Origin: JBCDCE01 sp039182515
Lineage (GTDB): Bacteria; Pseudomonadota; Alphaproteobacteria; Rhodobacterales; Rhodobacteraceae
DNA: 64,000 nt
Assembly: GCA_039182515.1 (NCBI GenBank)
Contig: JBCDCE010000006.1
Coordinates: 18,299-82,298 of the forward strand
Reading direction: 5' to 3'
Below the pieces are notes generated by a model. It saw only the letters and a program-made list of their open reading frames with translations. It was not told the origin of the DNA and did not search any database. The stretch's first letter is position 1. The number at the start of each line of letters is the position of its first letter. Of the stretch, positions 1-8,756 are shown in pieces. Position numbers and translations under genes: made by a program.

Positions 1-162
1 CACCTTTTGGCAGAGAACGACCAAAGCTACTATGTAGCTTATGTGTCGGAGCAAAACCTGATCGCGGACTATTCTGGCGAACCTGTGGATCATCCTGATC
101 TGTCCGATCTCTTCGGACCTTTCCACGACGGCTCGTATCCGCTGCATTTCCAACTGAACTAA
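1..162 (+). CDS. C-terminal fragment of an unidentified protein
   Basis: Reading frame 1 is open from the first base to a TAA at 160-162, giving the last 53 residues of a protein whose start lies outside the window. The fragment is acidic and aromatic-rich (begins HLLAENDQSYYV, ends HDGSYPLHFQLN). I do not recognise a family. It ends only 6 bases before the convergent gamma-glutamyltransferase stop codon, so the two genes meet tail to tail. That this is coding is inferred from the open frame and the tight spacing; it is too short to assign. Confidence 0.5.
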   Translation, partial: HLLAENDQSYYVAYVSEQNLIADYSGEPVDHPDLSDLFGPFHDGSYPLHFQLN

Positions 163-168
163 CCCTGG

Positions 169-1749
169 CTAGTACCCCAGCGCGCAGCCGTCTTTTCTTG
201 GATCTGACGCGCCCTCCAGCATGCCATTGTCGTGAATGCGTATCGCTTGTGCGCCACCGATTGCTGTGTCTGGTTCGACGATACTGTGCCCAAGCTCGCT
301 GAGCGTCGTTTTGACGCCCACGCCATAGCCGTCTTCGAGTTGCAATTTTCCGAACTCGGGGAAAGACCTCGGACCGTCAATCGCGGCTTGCGGCCCCATG
401 TCGAAGTCGACCAAATTCGTTACAAACCGAGCATGACCATTTGCTTGGTATTGCCCGCCCATGACACCAAACGGCATGATGACTTTGCCTTGGTGGCGAA
501 GCACTGCGGGAATAATTGTATGCATGGGGCGTTTGCCAGGAGCGATTTCATTTGGATGGTCTGGGCTTAAGCTGAAGCCAGCACCACGATTGTGCAGCAA
601 GATACCGTATTTATCCGAGGCAATGCCGGAGCCAAAGGATTTGAAAACCGAATAGATCAGCGAAACCGCAAAGCGGTCTTTATCGACCACGCAAAGATAC
701 ACGGTGTCTTTGTGAACTGAGCCTGTAAGACCTGTGGACAGATCAAGTGCCCGCTTTGGATCGATCATATTTGCCAAGGCGTCGGCGGTGTCTTGGCTCA
801 ACAGATGGTCTGCATTTTGCATGCCGTCAGCCAAATAGCGATCCCGCGCGTCGTAGGCTAGTTTAGCGGCCTCGATCTCAATGTGTGTGCGCTCTGAGCC
901 AAAGGGGTCGAACTTAGAAAGGTCAAAATTTTTCAGCATGTTAAGCATCAACGTCGCAATGATCCCTTGGCCATTGGGCGGATGTTCCATCAACTCATAG
1001 GGGCCATAGCTGCTGGAAACAGGGGTCGTTGGCGTTGGCGTATTTTGTGCAAAGTCTTCGAGTGTATGGGTGCCACCCAACGCACGGAGAGACGTGATCA
1101 TATCTTCGGCTACTGGACCTTCGTAAAAGCCAGCGCGCCCGTCGCGCGCAATACGTTCGAGTGCTTCTTTTTGCTTTGGCATGGCGAAGCGGTCGCCGGG
1201 TTGGGGCGCTTGGCCGTTTATGCTGTAAAGCGATTTCGCGGACCCTTGCAGGTTTTTAAGCGCACCGATCCAATCTGATGCGACGCGCGGAGCAACCGGC
1301 ACGCCGACTTCGGCGTAGTGAATGGCAGGTGCCATGATCTCAGCAAGGGGCTTAGACCCGTGCATCGCATTCAGTTTGCAAAACGCGTCAACAGCACCAG
1401 GAATAGTGACAGAAGCCGGATGATCTTCGGGCATTTTCGAATGGCCTGCCGAGCGAAGGTGTTCGGCGTCACTTCCTGCGGGTGCGCGGCCTGAGCCGTT
1501 CATTCCAAGCACTTCGTCTGTGCCTGGCAAGGAATAGAGGGCAAAGCAATCACCGCCAATGCCGGTCATATGGGGCTCGCACACACCCAGCAAAAATGCG
1601 GCGCCGATCGCAGCGTCCATTGCGTTGCCGCCATTTTTGAGAATTTCGATCGCTGTTGCTGAAGCAAGGGGATGCGATGTGGCGGCCAAACCGTTTTCAG
1701 CAAAAACAGCTGAGCGGCCGGGGAGATGAAAATTTCGCATTTGGACCAT
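169..1749 (-). CDS. ggt: Gamma-glutamyltransferase
   Basis: A 526-residue Ntn-hydrolase of the gamma-glutamyltransferase family, which cleaves or transfers gamma-glutamyl groups of glutathione and related amides. The family precursor cuts itself before a conserved threonine; the equivalent here is T349 in the segment KDTVYLCVVD, followed by the small-subunit region with GSGIASDKYGILLHNRGAGF. The N-terminal region has the usual GGNAMDAAIGAAF and GIGGDCFAL motifs. There is no signal peptide, so unlike the periplasmic E. coli enzyme it is probably cytoplasmic or belongs to the acylase-like branch. Length is normal. Start: ATG at 1749; a second ATG three codons in is equally possible. Substrate specificity cannot be read from sequence. 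Confidence 0.9.
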   Translation of the reverse strand: MVQMRNFHLPGRSAVFAENGLAATSHPLASATAIEILKNGGNAMDAAIGAAFLLGVCEPHMTGIGGDCFALYSLPGTDEVLGMNGSGRAPAGSDAEHLRSAGHSKMPEDHPASVTIPGAVDAFCKLNAMHGSKPLAEIMAPAIHYAEVGVPVAPRVASDWIGALKNLQGSAKSLYSINGQAPQPGDRFAMPKQKEALERIARDGRAGFYEGPVAEDMITSLRALGGTHTLEDFAQNTPTPTTPVSSSYGPYELMEHPPNGQGIIATLMLNMLKNFDLSKFDPFGSERTHIEIEAAKLAYDARDRYLADGMQNADHLLSQDTADALANMIDPKRALDLSTGLTGSVHKDTVYLCVVDKDRFAVSLIYSVFKSFGSGIASDKYGILLHNRGAGFSLSPDHPNEIAPGKRPMHTIIPAVLRHQGKVIMPFGVMGGQYQANGHARFVTNLVDFDMGPQAAIDGPRSFPEFGKLQLEDGYGVGVKTTLSELGHSIVEPDTAIGGAQAIRIHDNGMLEGASDPRKDGCALGY

Positions 1750-2135
1750 CCTGTTGTTGTAACAGGGTTTAGCTGATCCGGCTCTCGCGGCAAGTCAGAC
1801 TTTGGATTTAGCGGGGCCAGTGCGTGCAAATGGACTCCCAATAAAGGGCCACACAAGACGCAGGCCATCTCCATCGCTGATCCCGCAGGCGAGACGCAGT
1901 TTCAAGTGGATCTTTGGTTTTTTGGGGGAAGTAGAACCTCGACGTCGCGTACTGGGTGGGGGCAAAAAAACGCGACGCCGAGGGAAGCTATATGCAGCTA
2001 CAGGGAATGGTATGCTTTGAGTGCGAGGCGTTCTTAGGGGAGAAGCGAGGTGTTTTTGGGGCAAACCGAATTTTTAGGAAACAAATCGCCTTATTCTAAG
2101 AGATTGTCGCCATTTCGAGAATATTGGCCGGCGCT
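1750..2135. other. Intergenic stretch with one large hairpin
   Basis: 386 bases between the ggt start and the RsbW-like stop, so both flanking genes are on the minus strand. Short open frames on both strands have no ribosome-binding site and look random. The one visible structure is an inverted repeat, arms 1937-1949 and 1971-1983 (CCTCGACGTCGCG against CGCGACGCCGAGG, one mismatch, 21-base loop). It lacks a flanking T-run in either direction. The rest presumably carries the ggt promoter; I cannot place it. Confidence 0.5.
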
Positions 2136-2564
2136 TTATGCCACCGCGAGTTTAAACATCAGGTGATTCTGGTTCGCATCACGTGCGTAAACCAAGTCTT
2201 CTGTCATCTCTCGGATCATAAACCATCCAAACCCACCTTCTGGCAAATCAATAACGTCAACATCTAAGTCGGCTTCTTTGCCGAGTGGGGGAGTTTCCTC
2301 TGGCATGGCCTTGCCCTTGTCCCAAATTTCAAAGGCCAAAGACTGGTCCAATCGCTTTACCTTCGCGGTTATTTCGCCGTTTGGCGCACCTTCATAGGCG
2401 TGCTCATTTATGTTGTTGAGCACTTCAGCCAAGACGATCTCGACGGTTCCAACATCATCGGGTTGTGGACATACCGGAGTGACGTCCGCCATGATCTGAG
2501 CGAGCGCACCTCTTATGATCATCAAATCGCTTTGAAACTGATAAGTTTTTGAAAATTCTGGCAT
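2136..2564 (-). CDS. RsbW-like anti-sigma factor / serine kinase (HATPase)
   Basis: About 142 residues. It resembles the GHKL ATPase serine kinases of the RsbW/SpoIIAB group, which bind a sigma factor and phosphorylate a STAS antagonist. Visible ATPase motifs are the N box region VEIVLAEVLNNINEHAY and a G-rich segment PEGGFGWFMIREMTEDL. The gene directly follows the STAS antagonist gene in the same direction (27 bases), the classic partner-switch arrangement. Start choice: an upstream in-frame ATG exists at 2576, but the sequence GGAGGT lies just before the ATG at 2564, which is preferred. No sigma factor and no RsbU-type phosphatase is seen nearby, so the output is unknown. Confidence 0.8.
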   Translation of the reverse strand: MPEFSKTYQFQSDLMIIRGALAQIMADVTPVCPQPDDVGTVEIVLAEVLNNINEHAYEGAPNGEITAKVKRLDQSLAFEIWDKGKAMPEETPPLGKEADLDVDVIDLPEGGFGWFMIREMTEDLVYARDANQNHLMFKLAVA

Positions 2565-2591
2565 GAATACCTCCATGGCGGCTTTTTGATC

Positions 2592-2930
2592 TTAGTTGGC
2601 CGTTGCTGCAAAAGCGGAGGTGACATCTTCATGAATTGTAAAAACGCTGTCCATGCGTGTAAGCCGGAAAACCTTTTGTACGGTTGGTGTTAAGCCAGCG
2701 AGCTCGATCTTTTGACCAGGCTTCAGCTGCTTCATAGAGGCGACTATTGCTCCTAGACCGCTTGAATCGACGAAGGAGACCTTCGTGAGGTCGACCACAA
2801 GATGGGCTTCGCCTTCATCAGATATGGCACGCATTTTATCTTTGAACTGGATTGCAACTGCGGCGTCGATCCGTTCATCTTGAATTGTGATCAAACGGCT
2901 CGCGCCGCGGAGTTCTGTTTCAATGTCCAT
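2592..2930 (-). CDS. STAS-domain anti-sigma factor antagonist (RsbV-like)
   Basis: A 112-residue single STAS domain. Family knowledge: such proteins are released or captured according to phosphorylation of a conserved serine by the cognate RsbW kinase. The signature is DLTKVSFVDSSGLGAIVA; the first serine of DSSG is the expected phosphorylation site. A GAGGT ribosome-binding site sits five bases before the ATG. It is the first gene of a two-gene minus-strand unit with the RsbW-like kinase and is divergent from the thiolase gene, leaving 86 bases for both promoters. Confidence 0.85.
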   Translation of the reverse strand: MDIETELRGASRLITIQDERIDAAVAIQFKDKMRAISDEGEAHLVVDLTKVSFVDSSGLGAIVASMKQLKPGQKIELAGLTPTVQKVFRLTRMDSVFTIHEDVTSAFAATAN

Positions 2931-3016
2931 ACTGACCTCACTTGCTTGACTTCTTTTAGGCTTTAGCGCGCAATCGTTAGGAACTGGTAAGCATGGTCTG
3001 AAAACAGAGGTTTTCG

Positions 3017-4189
3017 ATGAAAAAGGTAGTTATTGCTGGCGCATCGCGTACGCCCATGGGCGGTATGCAAGGCGCATTAGCAGGCTCGAGCGCGGCGGAA
3101 TTAGGCGGGGCTGCGATCAAAGCGGCCTTGGACCAGTCGGGTGTTCAGCAGGTCGATGAAGTTCTGATGGGCTGCGTTCTGCCTGCGGGCCAAGGCCAAG
3201 CTCCGGCCCGCCAAGCAAGCTTTGTGGCGGGACTAGATGAAGGGGTTCCTTGTACCACGCTCAACAAGATGTGCGGCTCTGGCATGAAAGCCGCGATGAT
3301 TGGTTTCGATCAAATTGCGCTTGGACATGCTGAAACCTTGGCGGTTGGTGGCATGGAGAGCATGACGAATGCGCCTTATTTGTTGCCCAAGATGCGAGGT
3401 GGCGCGCGCTTGGGTCATGGGCACGTGGTCGATTCGATGTTTCTCGATGGGCTTGAAGATGCCTATGATAAAGGTCGCTTGATGGGGACCTTTGCTGAGG
3501 ACTGTGCAGAGGCCTATCAGTTCACGCGCGAAGCGCAGGATGCCTATGCTTTACGGTCCCTTAGCCGTGCGGTTGACGCCCAAACATCAGGCGCGTTTGA
3601 TCAAGAAATTCAGGGTGTTACGTTGAAGTCTCGGAAGGGTGAGACACGTGTTGAGATAGACGAACAGCCTGGCAACGCGCGACCTGATAAGATCCCACAT
3701 CTCAAACCCGCTTTTAGGGAAAAAGGCACGGTAACCGCTGCCAATTCCAGCTCAATATCAGATGGTGCTGCGGCGCTTATTTTGGCTTCTGAGGATGCGG
3801 CCATGGCGCAAGAATTGCCGATTAGAGCGCGCATTGTGGGCCATGCGAGCCATGCACAAGCGCCTGCACTCTTTACAACCGCGCCTGTACCTGCCGCAAA
3901 AAAACTCCTGAAAACAATTGGTTGGGACGTTGCGGATGTTGATTTGTGGGAGGTGAACGAAGCCTTTGCTGTGGTTCCTATGGCCTTTATGCATGAAATG
4001 GGTCTTTCAGATGAGATCGTGAACGTGAATGGCGGCGCTTGTGCGCTGGGTCATCCGATCGGGGCTTCTGGTGCGCGTATTATGGTTACCTTGTTGAATG
4101 CATTGGAAAAAAGGGACCTCAAGCGCGGCATAGCCGCGATCTGCATTGGTGGTGGCGAAGGTACGGCCATCGCGATTGAGCGCCCCTAA
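3017..4189 (+). CDS. Acetyl-CoA acetyltransferase (thiolase)
   Basis: A 390-residue thiolase, normal length. It condenses two acetyl-CoA to acetoacetyl-CoA or catalyses the reverse thiolysis in the cytoplasm. Active-site features are visible: the acyl-accepting cysteine C86 in LNKMCGSGMKA, the GGACALGHPIGASGARI motif with the catalytic histidine, and the C-terminal cysteine in AAICIGGGEGTA. Its TAA stop overlaps the ATG of the next gene (TAATG), implying translational coupling with the methionine sulfoxide reductase. Whether it serves polyhydroxybutyrate synthesis, the ethylmalonyl-CoA pathway or degradation cannot be told from position; no phaB is adjacent. Confidence 0.93.
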   Translation: MKKVVIAGASRTPMGGMQGALAGSSAAELGGAAIKAALDQSGVQQVDEVLMGCVLPAGQGQAPARQASFVAGLDEGVPCTTLNKMCGSGMKAAMIGFDQIALGHAETLAVGGMESMTNAPYLLPKMRGGARLGHGHVVDSMFLDGLEDAYDKGRLMGTFAEDCAEAYQFTREAQDAYALRSLSRAVDAQTSGAFDQEIQGVTLKSRKGETRVEIDEQPGNARPDKIPHLKPAFREKGTVTAANSSSISDGAAALILASEDAAMAQELPIRARIVGHASHAQAPALFTTAPVPAAKKLLKTIGWDVADVDLWEVNEAFAVVPMAFMHEMGLSDEIVNVNGGACALGHPIGASGARIMVTLLNALEKRDLKRGIAAICIGGGEGTAIAIERP

Positions 4190-4641
4190 TGGCCGATTAT
4201 CCAACCCTCGCGAAAACCCTTGCGGCGCTGACGGATGGCGAAACAGATGAAGTTGCTTTGATGGCAACGGTGGTTTGCGAAGTTCACCATGCAGATGCCC
4301 GTTTCGATTGGACGGGATTTTATCGAGTCACGGAACCTAACTTATTGAAAATAGGACCTTATCAGGGTGGCCATGGATGCTTGGTGATCCCTTTTGACCG
4401 CGGGGTCTGTGGTGCGGCGGCCCGCACGGGTGAGGTGCAATTGGTGGCGGATGTGAATGCTTTCGAAGGCCACATTGCTTGCGCAGCCTCAACTCAATCG
4501 GAGCTCGTTTTACCAGTCCGCAATGGGGCCGGTCATGTCATTTTTGTGTTTGACATCGACAGCAATCAACCGGCGGCTTTCACTCAGGAAGATGCTGACG
4601 AGTTGTCTAAAATACTGGATGAGATTTTTCAGAAACTTTAG
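4189..4641 (+). CDS. msrC: Free methionine-(R)-sulfoxide reductase (GAF domain)
   Basis: A 150-residue single GAF domain matching the fRMsr family (E. coli YebR/MsrC type), which reduces free, not protein-bound, methionine-R-sulfoxide. The family's three redox cysteines are all present: C64 (GHGCLVIP), C74 (RGVCGAA) and C98 (GHIACAAS). The segment FDIDSNQPAAF is also typical. The start codon overlaps the thiolase stop, so the two are probably co-transcribed, although no functional link is obvious. Slightly shorter than E. coli MsrC (165 residues). Confidence 0.88.
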   Translation: MADYPTLAKTLAALTDGETDEVALMATVVCEVHHADARFDWTGFYRVTEPNLLKIGPYQGGHGCLVIPFDRGVCGAAARTGEVQLVADVNAFEGHIACAASTQSELVLPVRNGAGHVIFVFDIDSNQPAAFTQEDADELSKILDEIFQKL

Positions 4642-4725
4642 GGCGCGCAAGGACGTATGTTTTACGTATGCAGCGCGTATGCCTGTTTTGTGCCTATGCA
4701 GGCTTATGAAGCGAATTTTGCGATC

Positions 4726-4796
4726 TTCATGAAATTTTTTCTTGATTTTTCATGAAACTCTGTTGATGTGAAAATACGTCGTGATTTTTCATCACG
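4726..4796. promoter_or_regulatory. Cluster of palindromes upstream of the XRE-cupin gene
   Basis: Two identical palindromes TTCATGAA occur at 4726-4733 and 4749-4756, spaced 23 bases centre to centre, roughly two helical turns. A third inverted repeat, CGTGAT-5-ATCACG, occupies 4780-4796 only 24 bases before the regulator's ATG. The spacing and position suggest an operator for the adjacent XRE-cupin protein, probably autoregulatory. This is inference from symmetry; no binding data. Confidence 0.5.
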
Positions 4797-4819
4797 GCCA
4801 TGGATGATGTGGATAGACC

Positions 4820-5392
4820 ATGTTGGCAGAACCAAACATCGCAGCTGAGCGGCTTGGAGCTGATCTGCGCGCTTTGCGCAAACGGCGCGGTTTAACCCTG
4901 CATAATCTTGGTGACACTTTGGGTAAATCGGTGGGTTGGCTGAGCCAAGTAGAGCGTGGCCTTTCGCTTCCATCCAGCGATGATATTTTGGCGTTTGCAA
5001 ACGCCCTGGGCGTTGCGCCTTCCGCACTGACGCCAACCTCTGCGAGCCCCGACGCAGCGGCAAGTCCGATCGTACGCAAAGGGCAGCGCCGTGCGCTGCG
5101 ACCAAGGCGCGAGGGACTTTTTGAAGAGTTACTGTCGCCCGATCTGACGGATGATTTTGAAGTGGTGCATTCCACCTTTGCGCCTCAAAGCGGCATAACC
5201 ACCGAAGTTAAACGACCTACTCAAGAAGTGGGGTATATTGTGTCCGGCAAGTTGGATCTGGATATTGCGGGTGTGCCCTACACTGTGCGGCAAGGCGATA
5301 GCTTTCGCATTCGTGGCGAGGCCTTTACCTGGGCCAATCCGTTTGATGAACCTTGCGTCGCGATCTGGGTGATCGCACCCCCTGTTTATTGA
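4820..5392 (+). CDS. XRE-family regulator with C-terminal cupin
   Basis: 190 residues: an N-terminal helix-turn-helix of the XRE type at about 11-65 (LRALRKRRGLTLHNLGDTLG, then GWLSQVERG) followed by a small beta-barrel cupin at about 110-187 (EVGYIVSGKLDL, RQGDSFRIRGEAFTWANP). This architecture belongs to ligand-responsive repressors of amine and small-molecule catabolism genes. It is the first gene of a co-directional run through the dimethylglycine dehydrogenase-like gene at 6264, which makes it the likely local regulator. The palindromes at 4726-4796 are its candidate operators. The ligand is unknown. Confidence 0.85.
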   Translation: MLAEPNIAAERLGADLRALRKRRGLTLHNLGDTLGKSVGWLSQVERGLSLPSSDDILAFANALGVAPSALTPTSASPDAAASPIVRKGQRRALRPRREGLFEELLSPDLTDDFEVVHSTFAPQSGITTEVKRPTQEVGYIVSGKLDLDIAGVPYTVRQGDSFRIRGEAFTWANPFDEPCVAIWVIAPPVY

Positions 5393-5403
5393 GGGCGCGC
5401 GCG

Positions 5404-5784
5404 ATGCAGAGTGGTCAATGCCTGTGTGGAGACGTTCGTTTCGAGATTGACGCGGAGATCACCCAAACAAGCTTTTGCCATTGTGGGCAGTGTCGACGGC
5501 AGTCGGGTAACTATTGGGCGTCGGGACAGGTCTTGGAGCAAGATCTGCGGATCCTCAAAGATATGGGCCTAACATGGTTTCGCTCCAGCGATTTTGCACA
5601 ACGGGGCTTTTGCAAAACCTGTGGTAGCTTTCTTTTTTGGAAAGCGGATGCGGAGAACAGCCGGGCTGTGAGCCTCGCCTCGCTCGATGCGCCTCATAAC
5701 GTCAAAGCCACCCGACACATTTTTGTGGATGAAAAGGGCAGCTACTACGAGATTGCGGATGATCTTCCGCAGTTCGAAAGCTGA
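5404..5784 (+). CDS. GFA-family zinc protein
   Basis: 126 residues of the GFA family (named for glutathione-dependent formaldehyde-activating enzyme, although most members have no proven activity). Seven cysteines in the family pattern: C6 and C8 (CLCG), C25, C27 and C30 (CHCGQC), C70 and C73 (CKTCG), which bind structural and catalytic zinc. The start is set at the ATG at 5404, 11 bases after the regulator's stop, because the frame upstream lies inside the regulator gene. A role in handling formaldehyde released by the oxidative demethylases downstream is attractive but is inference. Confidence 0.82.
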   Translation: MQSGQCLCGDVRFEIDAEITQTSFCHCGQCRRQSGNYWASGQVLEQDLRILKDMGLTWFRSSDFAQRGFCKTCGSFLFWKADAENSRAVSLASLDAPHNVKATRHIFVDEKGSYYEIADDLPQFES

Positions 5785-5794
5785 GGGGCAGGGC

Positions 5795-6271
5795 ATGCGG
5801 CGCTCAAAAATCCTCCGGTGGGGTTTGGTTGCCCTTTGCCTTGGGGCTTTTGCTTTGCCGTTAGGGCTCGGATACGCTGCGCAGCGCTGCGTGGGCGGCG
5901 CGGATGCAGGCGAAACCCGCTTGCGGGCCTGTAAAATCGCTACAACTACGCTAACCCCTATTTTGCAGCTGCAGCCAAGCGCGGTTCACCGTTTGGCCCC
6001 GCTGCATATGGCGCGAGCTCGGCAATTGAGCCGTGCGGACCTGCCGGATGCCGCGGCGTTCCAGTTTCGCGAAGCGTACCGATTGGGTCTGCAAGATCCT
6101 AAGAAAGTTTACGAGCTTCAGACGACACAAACTGTGCGCAATCTGCTCATAAAAATCCAAGTCGACGAACAAAGTGATGCTGCACGCAAGCTGTGGTGGG
6201 GGGCCGTTCTGGCTCATGATCCCACCGGCGGGCGGGCCCTAATTAAATACGGGGAGAGAAACAATGAGTAA
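5795..6271 (+). CDS. Small exported protein, TPR-like, unknown function
   Basis: 158 residues. The N-terminus MRRSKILRWGLVALCLGAF followed by a Gly/Ala-rich stretch is a signal peptide or membrane anchor. Downstream are two cysteines (CVGG, RACK) and a helical segment (ARARQLSRADLPDAAAFQFR) reminiscent of tetratricopeptide helices. I do not recognise a named family. It lies 10 bases after the GFA stop, and its own stop overlaps the next gene's start by 8 bases, so it belongs to the same transcript. Start at ATG 5795 chosen because the frame further upstream lies inside the GFA gene. Confidence 0.6.
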   Translation: MRRSKILRWGLVALCLGAFALPLGLGYAAQRCVGGADAGETRLRACKIATTTLTPILQLQPSAVHRLAPLHMARARQLSRADLPDAAAFQFREAYRLGLQDPKKVYELQTTQTVRNLLIKIQVDEQSDAARKLWWGAVLAHDPTGGRALIKYGERNNE

Positions 6272-8711
6272 CCTACCAAGCACGGCGCGAGTCGTGATTA
6301 TTGGCGGCGGCGTGGTGGGCACGTCCACGCTCTATCATCTGGCCAAAGCGGGCTGGAAAGACTGCGTCTTGCTGGAGAAAAACGAGCTTACGGCTGGCTC
6401 CACTTGGCACGCGGCGGGCAACTGTCCGAACTTTGCGCCCAACTGGGCTGTGATGAACATCCAACGCTACGGCCTCGCGATGTACCGCACGCTGGCGGAC
6501 GACGTTGACTATCCGATGAACTATCACGTGACCGGCGCTCTGCGTTTGGCGCACACAAAAGAGCGGATGCAGGAATTCGAGCGCGTTGCCGGCATGGGCC
6601 GTTACCAAGGCTTAACCATGGAAATCTGCACGCCAGACGAGCTCAAAGAGTTCAACCCGTTTATGGAAACACACGACCTGGCGGGCGGTCTTTGGGATCC
6701 TCTCGATGGCGATATTGACCCAGCGCAGCTGACCCAGGCCTTGGCCAAAGGTGCGCGCGATGCGGGTGGTCACATCGAGCGCTTCTGCCCAGTGACCGGC
6801 ATCGACCGCGATGGCGACGAGTGGATCGTGAAGACTGAAAAGGGTGAGATCCGCTGTGAATTTGTGGTGAATTGTGCAGGCTACTATGCGCAGCGCGTGG
6901 GCGAGATGTTCAAGCCGTTTGGCGGGCGAACGGTGCCGATGGTTGTGATGAGCCACCAGTACTTCCTCACCGGCCAATTGCCTGAGCTGGAAGCCTGGAC
7001 GAAGGAAAAAGGCCACAAGATGCCTATGATCCGGGACGTGGATATCTCATATTATCTGCGCCAGGACAAATACGGTCTGAACCTCGGGCCTTACGAGCGC
7101 AATTGTAAGGCGCATTGGGTGACGCCCGAGGATCCGATGCCGGAAGACTTCTCTTTCCAGCTGTACCCCGACGATCTGGAGCGGCTTGAGTTCTACATTG
7201 AGGACGCGATGGAGCGTGTGCCTTTGCTTGGCGAGGGCGGTGTAGAGCGCAATATCAACGGGCCTATTCCCTATGCGCCCGATGGTCTGCCGATGATTGG
7301 CCCGATGCCGGGTGTGAAGAACGCTTTTGAAGGGCATTCCTTCACCTTCGGGATCGCCCAAGGTGGGGGTGCCGGTAAGGTGCTCTCTGAGTGGATCATG
7401 CACGGTGAGACCGAGCAGGACATGTGGTCGGTCGATCCGCGCCGCTACACCGATTACTGTGATCACGATTACTGCTTGGCCAAAGCGCTCGAGACCTACG
7501 GGCACGAATACGCCATGCATTTCCCGCAGCACGAATGGCCTGCAGGGCGCGATAAGAAGCTCTCTCCTGTGGATGCAAAGATCCGTGAAATGGGCGGCCA
7601 GATGGGCGCTTACAACGGCTGGGAGCGCGCGAATTGGTTTGCGAAGGACGGTGACGATACAAGCGAGGACTCCACACAAACCTGGTCCCGGCACGGGCCG
7701 TGGGAAGCGCGCATCCGCGATGAAGTACACGCCGTGCGAGACGGCGTGGGCGTGCTCGATCTGCCAGGGTTCTCGCGGTTCAATCTTACGGGCGAGGGGG
7801 CTGCGGAGTTTCTTAGGGGTCGGATCGCGGGCGCATTGCCAAAGGTAGGCCGCATGAACCTCGCTTATTTCCCAGATAGCCGTGGTCGGATCCTGACAGA
7901 GATGTCCGTGATGCGGCATGGCGACGATCACTTCACGCTGATCACGGCCGCCGGTGCGCAATGGCACGACTATGAAGTGCTGCGCGATGCTTTGCCTGCG
8001 GGTCTGACGCTTGAAGATCGCACAACCGAGTTCTCAACTCTGATCGTTTGCGGCCCTGAGGCGCGCACGCTTTTTGAAAAGCTGGGCACAACGGCGGATC
8101 TGCAGGCCTCGTGGCTCTCCATTCAAACGGGTCAAGTGGCAGGCCAAGACTGCGCTTTGGCGCGGGTGAGCTTTGCGGGCGAATTGGGCTGGGAGGTGCA
8201 TGCACCGATGGACCGGATCGCAGCACTTTATGAGGCGATCTTAGGCGCAGGTGCGACACCCTTTGGCATGTATGCGCTGAACTCCATGCGCATCGAGAAA
8301 GGGTATCGCGCGTGGAAGGGCGATCTCTCTACGGACTACACGCTCTTTGAGGGTGGGCTCGAGCGCTTCGTGAAGCTCGACAAGCCGCAGGACTTCCCAG
8401 GCAAAGCAGCGCTCATGAGCGAGAAGCAGCAGGGCCGCAAGAAGGGCTTCGTGACCATGAAGGTCGATGCCAACGGCTTTGACGCGCCTTACATGAGCAC
8501 GGTCTATCACGGGGATGAGGTTGTTGGCGAGACAACTTCTGGCGCCTACGGTCACCGCGTGGAGGCCTCGATTGCGCTGGGCATGGTGCGGGCGGAACTG
8601 GCCGCGCCGGGGACCGAGCTCGAGGTCGAGATCTTCGGTGAGCGCTGTAAAGCCGTGGTGCAAGAAGACCAACCCATGTGGGACCCCGAAAACGCGCGCA
8701 TCCGAGCCTAA
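6264..8711 (+). CDS. Dimethylglycine/sarcosine dehydrogenase-like FAD-GcvT protein
   Basis: 815 residues with the bipartite architecture of dimethylglycine dehydrogenase. The N-terminal half is a DAO-type FAD domain with the Rossmann motif VVIIGGGVVG at 10-19 and H49 in the motif STWHAAG, the residue to which FAD is covalently attached in the mammalian enzyme. From about 430 on it is an aminomethyltransferase (GcvT) domain that binds tetrahydrofolate and captures the methyl group as methylene-THF, ending in a GcvT C-terminal barrel. Substrate could be dimethylglycine, sarcosine or another N-methyl compound. A second paralogue lies at 11855. Preceded by GGGGAGAG as ribosome-binding site. Confidence 0.85.
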   Translation: MSNLPSTARVVIIGGGVVGTSTLYHLAKAGWKDCVLLEKNELTAGSTWHAAGNCPNFAPNWAVMNIQRYGLAMYRTLADDVDYPMNYHVTGALRLAHTKERMQEFERVAGMGRYQGLTMEICTPDELKEFNPFMETHDLAGGLWDPLDGDIDPAQLTQALAKGARDAGGHIERFCPVTGIDRDGDEWIVKTEKGEIRCEFVVNCAGYYAQRVGEMFKPFGGRTVPMVVMSHQYFLTGQLPELEAWTKEKGHKMPMIRDVDISYYLRQDKYGLNLGPYERNCKAHWVTPEDPMPEDFSFQLYPDDLERLEFYIEDAMERVPLLGEGGVERNINGPIPYAPDGLPMIGPMPGVKNAFEGHSFTFGIAQGGGAGKVLSEWIMHGETEQDMWSVDPRRYTDYCDHDYCLAKALETYGHEYAMHFPQHEWPAGRDKKLSPVDAKIREMGGQMGAYNGWERANWFAKDGDDTSEDSTQTWSRHGPWEARIRDEVHAVRDGVGVLDLPGFSRFNLTGEGAAEFLRGRIAGALPKVGRMNLAYFPDSRGRILTEMSVMRHGDDHFTLITAAGAQWHDYEVLRDALPAGLTLEDRTTEFSTLIVCGPEARTLFEKLGTTADLQASWLSIQTGQVAGQDCALARVSFAGELGWEVHAPMDRIAALYEAILGAGATPFGMYALNSMRIEKGYRAWKGDLSTDYTLFEGGLERFVKLDKPQDFPGKAALMSEKQQGRKKGFVTMKVDANGFDAPYMSTVYHGDEVVGETTSGAYGHRVEASIALGMVRAELAAPGTELEVEIFGERCKAVVQEDQPMWDPENARIRA

Positions 8712-8756
8712 GATCCGTGCGCGCCACTCACTCCCATATCCCAACGCCTATCCCGA

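Noticed and set aside
1795..2064. 89-residue minus-strand frame between ggt and RsbW-like gene
   Set aside because: TTG start, no ribosome-binding site, Pro/Arg/Ser-rich composition typical of a random GC-rich frame, and it runs through the hairpin at 1937-1983.
2592..2930. Considered whether the RsbV/RsbW pair is a toxin-antitoxin system
   Set aside because: Both proteins have clear STAS and HATPase motifs of sigma-factor partner switching.
7047..7967. 306-residue minus-strand frame inside the first dehydrogenase gene
   Set aside because: Antisense shadow of a strongly conserved gene; composition rich in His, Arg and Pro and no ribosome-binding site.
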